Assembly (NCBI GenBank): GCA_003694465.1
Contig: RFKM01000201.1
Location: 1-11,960 of the forward strand
Length of the DNA stretch: 11,960 nt
Source: Alphaproteobacteria bacterium
Lineage (GTDB): Bacteria; Pseudomonadota; Alphaproteobacteria; Rhodobacterales; Rhodobacteraceae
Reading direction: 5' to 3'
Positions 1-6,525 of the stretch are shown piece after piece (positions within the stretch are counted from its first letter, which is position 1; the number at the start of each line of letters is the position of its first letter). Below the pieces are notes generated by a model, which searched no databases, had not been told where the DNA came from, and saw nothing but the letters and a program-made list of their open reading frames with translations. The position numbers and the translations under genes are program-made.

Positions 1-639
1 CCGCCGCCGGCGCCGGCCCCCGGCCCCTCGGGCGGCGGTCGCGGCCCGGCGGGGGCGCCTTCGGGCGGGGGCGCTGGCGGACCATCGGCGCGCATGCCGG
101 CGGCCCCCATCGGCACGGGCAGCACGGGTGGCGCAACGGCCACGGCGCTTGCCGCCGAGGCCCAGAGCGCCCTTGCCCGGTATGCCACGTTCGACGATGT
201 CCTCGCCCTGATCGGCGCACGGCGCGACGTGGCGCTGCTGCTCGAGGTCGAGCAGGGCTTGCGCCTCGCGCGCTACCGGCCCGGGCAGATCGAATTCACC
301 CCCACCGAAGACGCCGCGCCCGACCTCGCCCAGCGCCTCGCCGCGCGCCTTCAGTCGTGGACGGGAGTGCGCTGGGGGGTGACGGTGGTTCAGGGGGCAA
401 CCGCCCCGACCGTTGCCGAGCGCCAGGGCGCACGCCGCCGGGCGCTCGAGGCCCGGGCGATGGAACATCCGACCGTGAGGGCCGTCTTCGAGGCCTTCCC
501 GAAGGCGCGCATCGCCGAGGTTCGCACCGCCGACGAAATCGCCGCCGAGGCCCGGGCCGCGGCGTTGCCCGAGGCTGCGGAGGCAGGCGACGAGGGCGAC
601 GCGGCGGGCGACGACTGGGACCCCTTCGAGGAAGGCTGA
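1..639 (+). CDS. dnaX: DNA polymerase III subunit gamma/tau, C-terminal part (5' end outside window)
   Basis: Frame 1 is open from the first base to the TGA at 637-639, so this is the 3' end of a longer gene. The visible part begins with a Pro/Gly/Ala-rich linker (about the first 45 codons). A compact C-terminal domain follows, containing LLEVEQGLRLARYRPGQIEF and a segment around SWTGVRWGVTVVQG, and the acidic tail ends in DPFEEG. This matches the tau-specific C-terminus of alphaproteobacterial DnaX, which binds the polymerase alpha subunit and the helicase. The tau subunit is part of the clamp-loader complex, which loads the sliding clamp and organises the replisome. The ATPase domains and any programmed frameshift site that would make gamma lie upstream, and I see no A-rich slippery run in this part. 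Linkage to ybaB and recR downstream is the classic bacterial order and supports the call. The ATG at 94 is an internal methionine in the linker, not the start. Confidence 0.9.
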   Translation, partial: PPPAPAPGPSGGGRGPAGAPSGGGAGGPSARMPAAPIGTGSTGGATATALAAEAQSALARYATFDDVLALIGARRDVALLLEVEQGLRLARYRPGQIEFTPTEDAAPDLAQRLAARLQSWTGVRWGVTVVQGATAPTVAERQGARRRALEARAMEHPTVRAVFEAFPKARIAEVRTADEIAAEARAAALPEAAEAGDEGDAAGDDWDPFEEG

Positions 640-652
640 GCGGCGCCGCGTC

Positions 653-681
653 TTGAGAACCGCCGCCGCGCCGCATATCTA
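653..681 (+). promoter_or_regulatory. Candidate sigma-70 promoter for ybaB-recR
   Basis: TTGAGA at 653-658 matches the -35 consensus TTGACA at five of six positions. It is followed 17 bp later by TATCTA at 676-681, a weak -10. The element sits in the short gap between the dnaX stop and the ybaB start and would give a short leader. A good -35 with a poor -10 is common in high-G+C alphaproteobacteria. This is a prediction from sequence only. Confidence 0.4.
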
Positions 682-696
682 GCGTGAAACGACAGC

Positions 697-701
697 AGGA
701 G
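697..701 (+). promoter_or_regulatory. Ribosome binding site of ybaB
   Basis: AGGAG lies 6 nt before the ATG at 708. It fixes that ATG as the start in preference to the in-frame GTG at 684, which would add eight residues (MKRQQEKR) and would place the Shine-Dalgarno inside the coding region. Confidence 0.75.
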
Positions 702-707
702 AAACGC

Positions 708-1058
708 ATGCTGAAAGGACTGGGCAATCTTGGCGACATGGCCAAGATGATGAAGGCGGCAAAGGAAATGCAGGGCAAGATGGCCGAGGCGCAGGCGGCG
801 CTCGACGAGATCACCGTCGTCGGCGAGGCCGGCGCCGGGCTCGTCAAGGCCACCGCCACCGCCAAGGGCGATCTCGTCGGTCTCGACATCGACCCGTCGA
901 TCTTCAACCCGGACGAAAAGGAAGTGGTCGAAGACCTGATCCTCGCCGCGATCAAGGATGCCCAGGCCAAGGCCGCCGAACGGATGCAGCAGGAGATGGG
1001 CCGGATCGCCGAAAGCCTCGGCCTGCCCCCCGGCATGCCCAACCCCTTCGGCGGCTGA
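708..1058 (+). CDS. ybaB: YbaB/EbfC family nucleoid-associated protein
   Basis: This 116-residue protein is of typical family length. It has the family hallmarks: an N-terminal amphipathic helix rich in Met and Lys ([20 protein letters not shown]), a central beta region ([20 protein letters not shown]), the [18 protein letters not shown] segment, and a C-terminal helix ending in a Gly/Pro tail ([12 protein letters not shown]). Family members form dimers that bind DNA and are nucleoid-associated. In many bacteria the gene sits between dnaX and recR, as here, and a link to recombination or repair has been proposed. The start is set by the AGGAG at 697-701. One base separates its stop from the recR ATG, so the two genes are very likely translationally coupled. 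Confidence 0.95.
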   Translation: MLKGLGNLGDMAKMMKAAKEMQGKMAEAQAALDEITVVGEAGAGLVKATATAKGDLVGLDIDPSIFNPDEKEVVEDLILAAIKDAQAKAAERMQQEMGRIAESLGLPPGMPNPFGG

Positions 1059-1059
1059 G

Positions 1060-1656
1060 ATGTCGCAGGCGCCGCGCGAGATCGAGACCCTGATCGACCT
1101 CATGGCCCGGCTGCCCGGGCTCGGCCCCCGCTCGGCCCGGCGCGCGGTGCTCTACCTCATCCGCAAGCGCGGGCTGCTCCTGCGCCCGCTGGCCGAGGCG
1201 ATGCAGGCGGTGGCCGACAGCGCCCGCGAATGCGTGGTCTGCGGCAATGTCACCACCGGCGAGGTGTGCGAGATCTGTTCGAGCGAGAAGCGCGCCAACG
1301 GCACGCTCTGCGTGGTCGAGGACGTGGCCGACCTCTGGGCGATGGAACGCGCCGGGGTCTTTTCCGGCCGTTACCACGTGCTCGGCGGCACGCTTTCGGC
1401 GCTCGATGGCGTCGGCCCGGAAGAGCTGCGCCTTCCGAAACTGGTGCAGCGGGTCGCCGACGAGGGCATCACCGAGGTGATCCTCGCCCTCAATGCCACC
1501 ATCGACGGGCAGACCACCGCCCATTACATCGCCGACGAGCTCGAGGGGCGCTGTTCCGTTACGTCACTTGCGCAGGGCGTTCCCATCGGCGGCGAACTCG
1601 ACTACCTCGACGAAGGCACCATCACCGCCGCCCTCAAGGCCCGCAAGGCGCTCTGA
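1060..1656 (+). CDS. recR: Recombination mediator protein RecR
   Basis: This 198-residue protein has the full RecR architecture. An N-terminal helix-hairpin-helix lies around residues 10-30 (LPGLGPRSA). A C4 zinc finger uses Cys58, Cys61, Cys70 and Cys73. A Toprim domain starts near residue 80 ([17 protein letters not shown]), and the C-terminus contains the conserved [20 protein letters not shown] stretch. RecR forms a ring that works with RecF and RecO to load RecA onto SSB-coated single-stranded gaps. The ATG at 1060 starts one base after the ybaB stop, and no Shine-Dalgarno is visible, which is consistent with coupled translation. Longer in-frame starts upstream lie within ybaB and are unlikely. 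Confidence 0.97.
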   Translation: MSQAPREIETLIDLMARLPGLGPRSARRAVLYLIRKRGLLLRPLAEAMQAVADSARECVVCGNVTTGEVCEICSSEKRANGTLCVVEDVADLWAMERAGVFSGRYHVLGGTLSALDGVGPEELRLPKLVQRVADEGITEVILALNATIDGQTTAHYIADELEGRCSVTSLAQGVPIGGELDYLDEGTITAALKARKAL

Positions 1657-1704
1657 GGCCTCTTGCGCCGCGCCGGGCGTCGGCCCATGGTGCCCGCCGC
1701 GAAC

Positions 1705-1710
1705 AGGGAG
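1705..1710 (+). promoter_or_regulatory. Ribosome binding site of the ABC ATPase gene
   Basis: AGGGAG lies 6 nt before the GTG at 1717 and supports that codon as the start. The in-frame alternatives, ATG at 1687 and TTG at 1663, have no comparable site. Confidence 0.6.
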
Positions 1711-1716
1711 ATCAAC

Positions 1717-2646
1717 GTGACATCCATCGTTTCCATCGAGGGGCTGAAAAAGACCTATGCCGGCGGGTTCGAGGCCCTCAAGGGCATCGACCTCGAGATC
1801 GAGGAAGGCGAAGTGCTGGCCCTGCTCGGGCCCAACGGCGCCGGCAAGACGACGCTGATCTCGATCGTCTGCGGCATCGCCATGCCGAGCGCCGGGCGGG
1901 TCACCGTCGGCGGGCATGACGTCGTGCGCGACTTCCGCGCCGCCCGCAACCTGATCGGCCTCGTCCCGCAAGAGCTGCATGTCGAGGCCTTCGAGACGGT
2001 CATCAGCACGGTGCGCTTCTCGCGCGGGCTGTTCGGCAAGAAGGCCGACGACGCCCTCATCGAGCAGATCCTGAAAGACCTTTCCCTGTGGGACAAGCGC
2101 GACAGCCGGATCATGGCGCTCTCGGGCGGGATGAAACGCCGGGTGATGATCGCCAAGGCCCTCAGCCACGAGCCGCGGGTGCTGTTCCTCGACGAGCCCA
2201 CCGCCGGGGTGGACGTCGAGCTGCGCCAGAGCATGTGGGACGTCATGCGCGCCCTGAAAGAGCGCGGCGTGACCATCATTCTCACCACCCATTACATCGA
2301 GGAAGCCGAGGCGATGGCCGACCGGGTGGGTGTCATCAACAAGGGCGAGCTGCTGCTGGTCGAACAGACCGAAACGCTGATGCGGCGGATGGGCAAGAAG
2401 ACCCTGACCGTCGACATCGAGCCGCCGCTCGAAGCCCTGCCGCCGTCGCTCGCGCGGGCGGGCGTCGAGCTTGCACCGGGCGGGCGGCAGATCGTCTATA
2501 CCTATGACACCGCCGCCGAGAAGACCGGCATCACCGACCTTCTGGCCGACATTCGCGCCGCCGGGCTGCACCTTGTCGATCTGAACACGCGCCAATCCAG
2601 CCTCGAAGACATCTTCGTCGGCCTCGTCACGGAGTCTGCACAATGA
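1717..2646 (+). CDS. ABC-2 type transporter, ATP-binding subunit (YadG-like)
   Basis: The protein is 309 residues from the GTG start. All nucleotide-binding elements are present: Walker [10 protein letters not shown] (38-46), Q-loop Gln85, signature LSGGMKRR (135-142), Walker B VLFLDEP (155-161) and the switch His192 in ILTTHY. A C-terminal region of about 90 residues follows and ends with the typical SLEDIFVGL motif of ABC-2 exporter ATPases. It should power the adjacent membrane subunit, because the gene's TGA overlaps that gene's ATG (ATGA, 2643-2646). The pair resembles E. coli YadG/YadH and related drug, polysaccharide or lipid exporters. The substrate cannot be read from the sequence. 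Sixty bases separate it from recR, so it may have its own promoter. Confidence 0.9.
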   Translation: MTSIVSIEGLKKTYAGGFEALKGIDLEIEEGEVLALLGPNGAGKTTLISIVCGIAMPSAGRVTVGGHDVVRDFRAARNLIGLVPQELHVEAFETVISTVRFSRGLFGKKADDALIEQILKDLSLWDKRDSRIMALSGGMKRRVMIAKALSHEPRVLFLDEPTAGVDVELRQSMWDVMRALKERGVTIILTTHYIEEAEAMADRVGVINKGELLLVEQTETLMRRMGKKTLTVDIEPPLEALPPSLARAGVELAPGGRQIVYTYDTAAEKTGITDLLADIRAAGLHLVDLNTRQSSLEDIFVGLVTESAQ

Positions 2647-3404
2647 ACCTTCAGGCAATCCGCGCGATCTACCTTTTCGAGATGGCCCGCACCTTTCGCA
2701 CCATCTGGCAGAGCATCGTCTCGCCCGTGCTCTCGACCTCGCTCTATTTCATCGTTTTCGGCGCCGCCATCGGCAGCCGGATCGAAACCGTCGAGGGCGT
2801 TTCCTACGGCGCCTTCATCGTGCCCGGCCTGATCATGCTGACGGTGCTGCAGCAATCGGTCTCGAACGCCGCCTTCGGGATCTACTTTCCCAAGTTCACC
2901 GGCACGATCTACGAGCTGCTCTCCGCGCCCGTCACGGTGATCGAGATCGTCATCGGCTATGTCGGGGCGGCGGCCACCAAGGCGCTGATGATCGGGGTGG
3001 TGATCCTGATCACCGCCACCTTCTTCGTTGATCTGCACATCGCCCACCCGGTCTGGATGGCCGCCTTCCTGGTGATGACCTGTTTCAGCTTTGCCATGCT
3101 GGGCTTCATCATCGGCATCTGGGCGCGCAATTTCGAGCAGCTTCAACTGGTGCCGCTGCTGGTGATCACGCCGCTCGTCTTTCTCGGCGGGTCGTTCTAT
3201 TCGATCTCGATGCTGCCGCCCTTCTGGCAGACGGTGACGATGTTCAACCCGGTGGTCTATCTCATCTCCGGCTTCCGCTGGGCCTTCTTCGGCATGGCCG
3301 ACGTGCCGGTGGCCGCCTCGCTCGGCGCCATCGCCCTGTTTGCCGGGCTTTGCCTCGCGGCGATCTGGGCAATCTTCCGCACCGGCTGGCGGCTGCGCAG
3401 TTGA
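2643..3404 (+). CDS. ABC-2 type transporter, permease subunit (YadH-like)
   Basis: This 253-residue integral membrane protein has about six hydrophobic segments (roughly residues 23-45, 57-77, 105-128, 138-160, 168-190 and 222-246). Family-like features are the N-terminal amphipathic helix ([21 protein letters not shown]), the cytoplasmic stretch [16 protein letters not shown], and the C-terminal part [27 protein letters not shown], given here in two overlapping conserved blocks. The signature places it in the ABC2_membrane family, as the inner-membrane half of an exporter working as a dimer with two ATPase subunits. GGAG at 2631-2634 lies 8 nt before the ATG, and the ATGA overlap with the ATPase gene indicates coupled, roughly equal production. 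The substrate is unknown. Confidence 0.9.
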   Translation: MNLQAIRAIYLFEMARTFRTIWQSIVSPVLSTSLYFIVFGAAIGSRIETVEGVSYGAFIVPGLIMLTVLQQSVSNAAFGIYFPKFTGTIYELLSAPVTVIEIVIGYVGAAATKALMIGVVILITATFFVDLHIAHPVWMAAFLVMTCFSFAMLGFIIGIWARNFEQLQLVPLLVITPLVFLGGSFYSISMLPPFWQTVTMFNPVVYLISGFRWAFFGMADVPVAASLGAIALFAGLCLAAIWAIFRTGWRLRS

Positions 3405-3434
3405 GGCCGGAAAACCACGCCCGCGCCTTTCCTG

Positions 3435-3457
3435 CGCCGCGCCCTTGCGGGGCGGCG
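3435..3457 (+). other. GC-rich inverted repeat between the permease and peptidase genes
   Basis: CGCCGCGCCC, a TTGC loop and GGGGCGGCG can pair over nine base pairs with one bulged G. No T-tract follows, so it is not a standard intrinsic terminator. It may be a factor-independent pause, an mRNA-stabilising hairpin at the end of the ABC operon, or chance in G+C-rich DNA. Confidence 0.3.
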
Positions 3458-3480
3458 AGCCGATTTCTACATGCCAGCCC

Positions 3481-4278
3481 ATGAAACGGTTTCTGCCCTT
3501 CCCGCGCCGGGCGCCCCGCGTCTCGGTCATCCGCCTGCATGGTGTCATCGCCACCGGATCGCGCGGGCAGCTGAATGATGCCGCCCTCGCCCCGGCGATC
3601 GAGAAGGCCTTCACCCGCGGCAAGCCCAAGGCGGTGGCGCTGTCGATCAACTCGCCGGGCGGCTCGCCGGTGCAAAGCGCGCTGATCGCCGCGCGCATCC
3701 GGCGCCTGTCGAAAGAGAAGGGCGTGCCGGTCATCGCCTTCGTCGAGGATGCCGCCGCCTCGGGCGGATACTGGCTGGCCTGCGCCGCCGACGAGATCTA
3801 TGCCGATGCCAGTTCGATCGTCGGCTCGATCGGGGTGATCGTGGCCGGCTTCGGCCTCAATGACTTCATCGCCCGCCACGGGATCGAACGGCGCGTCTAT
3901 ACCGCCGGCGAGGCAAAATCGCAGCTCGACCCGTTCAAGCCCGAAAACCCCGATGACGTAGCCCGGATCAAGGCGATCGGCGCCGACATCCACGAAGCCT
4001 TCATCGCCCATGTGAAAGAAGCCCGCGGCGCGCGCCTGTCCGATGACCGGCGCCTGTTCACCGGCGAATTCTGGACCGGCACGCGCGCCGTCGAACTGGG
4101 CCTCGTCGATGGCATCGGCCACCTGAACGACGTTCTGCGCGCGCGCTACGGCGACAAGGTGCGCCTCTCGGTTCACGGCCCGCGGCGCTCGCTGTTCCGG
4201 CGCTTCGGGGCCTCGCTCGTCAACGCGGTGGTCGAGGCCACCGAAGAACGCGGGCTCTGGGCCCGGATCGGTTTGTGA
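3481..4278 (+). CDS. S49 family serine peptidase (SohB/SppA-like, short form)
   Basis: This 265-residue protein has one S49 domain. Ser94 in AAASGGYWLA is the expected nucleophile and Lys146 in TAGEAKSQLDPFKP the general base, forming the Ser-Lys dyad of signal peptide peptidase A. SINSPGGSP (55-63) and SSIVGSIGVI (111-120) are the other conserved strands. The length fits the single-domain form rather than the two-domain E. coli SppA (about 618 residues). The N-terminus, MKRFLPFPRRAPRVSVIRLHG, contains no clear membrane anchor, so the enzyme may be soluble or peripherally bound. The family degrades cleaved signal peptides and other membrane-derived peptides. ATG 3481 is the first start matching the domain. 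An ATG at 3471 is in another frame, and the longer in-frame start at 3340 lies inside the permease gene. The stop overlaps the ATG of the next small gene. Confidence 0.9.
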   Translation: MKRFLPFPRRAPRVSVIRLHGVIATGSRGQLNDAALAPAIEKAFTRGKPKAVALSINSPGGSPVQSALIAARIRRLSKEKGVPVIAFVEDAAASGGYWLACAADEIYADASSIVGSIGVIVAGFGLNDFIARHGIERRVYTAGEAKSQLDPFKPENPDDVARIKAIGADIHEAFIAHVKEARGARLSDDRRLFTGEFWTGTRAVELGLVDGIGHLNDVLRARYGDKVRLSVHGPRRSLFRRFGASLVNAVVEATEERGLWARIGL

Positions 4279-4442
4279 TGTTCCTGAAGATCATCTCGCT
4301 CTTCCTCGTCTTCATGATGGTGCTGGCCATCTTCGGGCGGTTGCGCTTTCCGGGGCAGAGCCGGCTGGAAAGCCGCAAATGCCCCCGCTGCGGCCGCTAC
4401 AAGATCGGTTCGGGCCCCTGCTCGTGCGAGGAAAAAGGCTGA
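4278..4442 (+). CDS. Small membrane-anchored zinc-ribbon-like protein (54 aa), function unknown
   Basis: ATG 4278 overlaps the last base of the peptidase stop (TGATG), and the ORF ends at TGA 4440-4442, three bases before the antiporter ATG. The 54-residue product begins with one hydrophobic segment (residues 2-19, FLKIISLFLVFMMVLAIF). A basic linker follows, then a compact Cys cluster: Cys35-Pro-Arg-Cys38-Gly, then Cys48-Ser-Cys50. The CPxCG knuckle followed by CxC suggests a small zinc ribbon on the cytoplasmic side of the membrane, although topology is inferred. Codon use matches its neighbours, and the tight overlap on both sides supports a real gene. I do not recognise a named family. 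It could assist the peptidase or the antiporter, but the only evidence is position. It is short enough to be missed by gene callers with a 60-codon cutoff. Confidence 0.8.
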   Translation: MFLKIISLFLVFMMVLAIFGRLRFPGQSRLESRKCPRCGRYKIGSGPCSCEEKG

Positions 4443-4445
4443 ACG

Positions 4446-5435
4446 ATGGATTTCCTTTACGCCATCCTCGGGCTGCTGATCCTGCTGCTCGCGGGCGATA
4501 CGCTGGTGCGCGGGGCGGTGAACCTCTCGCTGCGGCTCGGGGTGCCGGCCATGATCGTCTCGCTGACCATCGTCGCCTTCGGCACCTCGGCGCCCGAACT
4601 GCTGGTCGCCGTGCAGTCGGTGCGCGAACACGCCCCGGGCATTGCCCTCGGGAATGTCGTCGGTTCGAACATCGTCAACATCCTGCTCGTGCTCGGCGTC
4701 CCGGCGCTGCTCTCCGGCATCAACACCGGAACCTGCGACATCCGCCGCAATTACATCGCCATGATGGCGGCAACGGCGATGTTCATGTTCCTTGCCGCGA
4801 CGAGCCACCGCTTCGCGGCGCCACAGGGCGCGATCCTGCTGGTGGGCCTTGCCCTGATGGTCGGATCCGCCTTCAACGAGGCGATGGCGCACCGGCGCGA
4901 TCACAAGGCCCGCTGCCTTGCCGAGGCGGAAGACGCCGCCCTCTGCGAGGACGACCCGCTTGAGGACGTCGAAGGGGCCGACCCGCAGATGCCCTGGTAC
5001 AAGGTCATCCTGTTCATCGTGCTCGGGCTGATCGGCCTGCCGATCGGGGCCGACGTGCTGGTCAGCGCAGCCAGCGCCATCGCCCGCGACCACGGCGTTT
5101 CGGAAACCGTCATCGGCCTGACCCTTGTCGCCGTGGGCACCTCGCTGCCGGAACTGGCGACAACGGTGATGGCGGCGGTGCGCGGGCAGGCCGAGGTCGT
5201 TCTGGGCAACGTGATCGGCTCGAACATGTTCAACCTTCTGGCGATCATCGGCGTTGCCGCGCTGGTCGGCCCGATCCCGGTCGAGCCGATGATGCTGCGC
5301 TTCGACCTGGTTATCATGTTCTTCACCGCCCTGCTCATCGCCCCCTTCGTCTTCAAGGGTTGGCACATGGGCAAGCGCTGGGGCATTGTCTTCGTGGGCC
5401 TTTACGGGGCCTACATGACGAGCTTGCTGGGATAG
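4446..5435 (+). CDS. Calcium/sodium antiporter, CaCA family (YrbG-like)
   Basis: The 329-residue protein carries the two inverted alpha-repeats that define Ca2+/cation antiporters. The first has GTSAPE at 46-51 and GNVVGSNIVN at 69-78. The second has GTSLPE at 231-236 and GNVIGSNMFN at 254-263. The two Glu residues (51 and 236) are the expected ion ligands. About ten transmembrane segments are predicted, split by an acidic cytoplasmic loop at about 160-180 (EAEDAALCEDDPLEDVEGAD). Length and layout match E. coli YrbG and the structurally known archaeal NCX homologue. The likely role is exchange of Ca2+ for Na+ (or H+) across the inner membrane. It follows the small zinc-ribbon gene by three bases and precedes the reductase gene by four, so it is in the middle of a probable operon. 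Ion specificity is inferred from the family. Confidence 0.92.
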   Translation: MDFLYAILGLLILLLAGDTLVRGAVNLSLRLGVPAMIVSLTIVAFGTSAPELLVAVQSVREHAPGIALGNVVGSNIVNILLVLGVPALLSGINTGTCDIRRNYIAMMAATAMFMFLAATSHRFAAPQGAILLVGLALMVGSAFNEAMAHRRDHKARCLAEAEDAALCEDDPLEDVEGADPQMPWYKVILFIVLGLIGLPIGADVLVSAASAIARDHGVSETVIGLTLVAVGTSLPELATTVMAAVRGQAEVVLGNVIGSNMFNLLAIIGVAALVGPIPVEPMMLRFDLVIMFFTALLIAPFVFKGWHMGKRWGIVFVGLYGAYMTSLLG

Positions 5436-5439
5436 GCGC

Positions 5440-6225
5440 ATGGAACCGGGCCGGGCATTGGTGACGGGCGCAGGGGCGCGGCTGGGGCAGGCGATGGCCC
5501 TTGCCCTTGCCGAACGCGGATTTGACGTTGCCGTGCATTATGCCGCCTCCGAGGCCGGCGCCGCCGAAACCGTTTCCCGTTGCGCGGCGCTCGGCGTGCG
5601 GGCCGTGGCGCTGCGGGCCGATCTGCTCGACCTTGCCGAAACCGAGGCGCTGGTGCCCCGCGCGGCACAGGCGCTCGGCGGGCCGCTGACGCTGCTCGTC
5701 AACAATGCCAGCATCTTCGAATACGACCGCATCGACACCGCCACGCCCGAGAGCTGGGACCGGCACATCAACTCCAACCTGCGCGCGCCCTTCTTCCTGA
5801 CCCAGGCCTTTGCCGCCCAGGCCCCCGAGGCCGGCACCTGTGCCGCCGGCGAGCCCTGCGCCAGCGCGCTGGTGGTCAACATGCTCGATCAGCGGGTGCT
5901 GAAGCTGACCCCCGATTTCGCAACCTACACGATTGCCAAGATGGGCCTGTGGGCGCTGACCCGCACCGCCGCGCAGGCCCTCGCCCCGGCGATCCGGGTC
6001 AACGCGATCGGCCCCGGGCCGACGCTGATCGGCGCGCGACAGTCCGAGGCGCATTTCGCCCGGCAACGCGCCAATACCGTTCTCGGGCGCGGCGCCAACC
6101 CCGAAGACATCACCGCCGCGCTCGGCTATCTGATCGACGCGAAGGCCGTCACCGGGCAGATGATCGCCGTTGACGGCGGCCAGCATCTGGGCTGGAAAAC
6201 CCCCGATATCCTCGGTCTCGAATGA
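5440..6225 (+). CDS. Short-chain dehydrogenase/reductase of the pteridine reductase (PTR1/FolM) type
   Basis: The 261-residue Rossmann protein has the NADPH motif TGAGARLGQ (9-17) with the Arg typical of pteridine reductases, NNAS at 88-91, and GQMIAVDGGQ near the C-terminus. The usual SDR serine is replaced by Asp150 (VNMLD). With Tyr163 and Lys167 this gives D-x12-Y-x3-K, the spacing of the Asp181-Tyr194-Lys198 triad in Leishmania PTR1. The HYAAS stretch after strand 2 and IRVNAIGPGP also fit that subfamily. The likely reaction is NADPH-dependent reduction of a dihydropterin, for example dihydromonapterin or dihydrofolate as in E. coli FolM. The substrate is inferred, and a generic SDR annotation is the fallback. 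It starts four bases after the antiporter stop and is the last gene before the 300-bp gap. Confidence 0.85.
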   Translation: MEPGRALVTGAGARLGQAMALALAERGFDVAVHYAASEAGAAETVSRCAALGVRAVALRADLLDLAETEALVPRAAQALGGPLTLLVNNASIFEYDRIDTATPESWDRHINSNLRAPFFLTQAFAAQAPEAGTCAAGEPCASALVVNMLDQRVLKLTPDFATYTIAKMGLWALTRTAAQALAPAIRVNAIGPGPTLIGARQSEAHFARQRANTVLGRGANPEDITAALGYLIDAKAVTGQMIAVDGGQHLGWKTPDILGLE

Positions 6226-6270
6226 CCCTTGGGCGGTGAGCCTGCGACAACTTGTGCACCGCGCCGATAG

Positions 6271-6300
6271 CTTGCCCAATTCCCACATCAATTCGGCAAG
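6271..6300. repeat. Imperfect inverted repeat (30-bp dyad)
   Basis: CTTGCC-C-AATT, an 8-base centre (CCCACATC) and AATT-C-GGCAAG form ten base pairs in two blocks, separated by one symmetric C/C mismatch. No T-tract follows on either strand, so an operator or mRNA hairpin is more likely than an intrinsic terminator. It begins 45 bp after the reductase stop. Confidence 0.6.
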
Positions 6301-6439
6301 AAATTCAAAAGTTTAAATGTTGGTAATATTTTTATTTAGCAGTTTCAATGACTTATGGAGCTGCCTTTTTTTTGAGCAAATCAATGAAGCCCGCCGAAAA
6401 CAAGGAAAAACCTCTGGCGACAATCCTTTTTCCACCGAG

Positions 6440-6448
6440 TTATCCACA
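6440..6448 (+). promoter_or_regulatory. Consensus DnaA box
   Basis: TTATCCACA matches the strict 9-mer DnaA box (TTATNCACA) exactly. A degenerate copy, TTTTCCACC, starts 12 bp upstream at 6428. The box sits at the edge of the AT-rich island, 77 bp before the uvrC ATG. One box with one weak neighbour does not make an origin. DnaA acting as a regulator of uvrC, or a chance match, are both possible. Confidence 0.45.
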
Positions 6449-6458
6449 GATTCTGTGG
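6444..6458. repeat. 15-bp palindrome overlapping the DnaA box
   Basis: CCACAG-ATT-CTGTGG is a perfect 6-bp inverted repeat with a 3-bp centre. Its left arm shares five bases with the DnaA box at 6440-6448. It could be a dimeric repressor or activator site for uvrC, or a small hairpin in the leader. Confidence 0.5.
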
Positions 6459-6525
6459 GCGCCTTCGGGCTTGAAATCCGCGCCGCAAGATTGCAGCCGC
6501 ACCAGAGAATCGCTAGGCAACGGCC

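Larger units (their letters stand above)
6226..6525. other. 300-bp intergenic region with AT-rich island upstream of uvrC
   Basis: No convincing gene is seen here. By hand count, 6301-6380 has about 26% G+C, in sharp contrast with the G+C-rich flanks. The gap holds an imperfect 30-bp dyad (6271-6300), a T8 run (6366-6373), a consensus DnaA box (6440-6448) overlapping a palindrome (6444-6458), and a tiny GCC-TTCG-GGC hairpin (6461-6470). It probably contains the uvrC promoter, but no -35/-10 pair with good spacing stands out. TTGAAA at 6471-6476 has no acceptable -10. A strong intrinsic terminator for the reductase operon is also not visible. Confidence 0.7.

Noticed and set aside
1..93. Programmed frameshift site of dnaX
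   Set aside because: The visible linker has no A-rich or other slippery heptamer. If such a site exists it lies upstream of the window.
4173..5441. 422-codon minus-strand open frame opposite the antiporter (and a similar 410-codon frame at 2502-3734)
   Set aside because: Both are shadows of well-recognised plus-strand membrane protein genes. Their translations are low-complexity His/Asp/Gly/Arg-rich and typical of antisense frames in G+C-rich DNA.
6313..6327. Possible CtrA site (TTAA-N7-TTAA) in the AT-rich island
   Set aside because: TTAA at 6313 is followed after seven bases by TAAT, not TTAA, so the second half-site does not match. In AT-rich DNA such partial matches are expected.
6341..6373. 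Possible intrinsic terminator ending in T8
   Set aside because: Only a 4-bp stem (GCAG/CTGC) with a loop of 18 bases can be drawn before the T-run, which is too weak for a confident terminator.
6226..6525. Chromosomal or plasmid replication origin
   Set aside because: An AT-rich stretch and one consensus DnaA box are present, but there is no cluster of boxes, no iterons and no replication-initiator or partition gene nearby. The flanking genes are not those usually next to alphaproteobacterial oriC.
6226..6525. SOS (LexA) control of uvrC
   Set aside because: I searched the gap for the alphaproteobacterial GTTC-N7-GTTC box and its complement and found none. The repeated CAATTC (6277 and 6289) has the wrong sequence and spacing.
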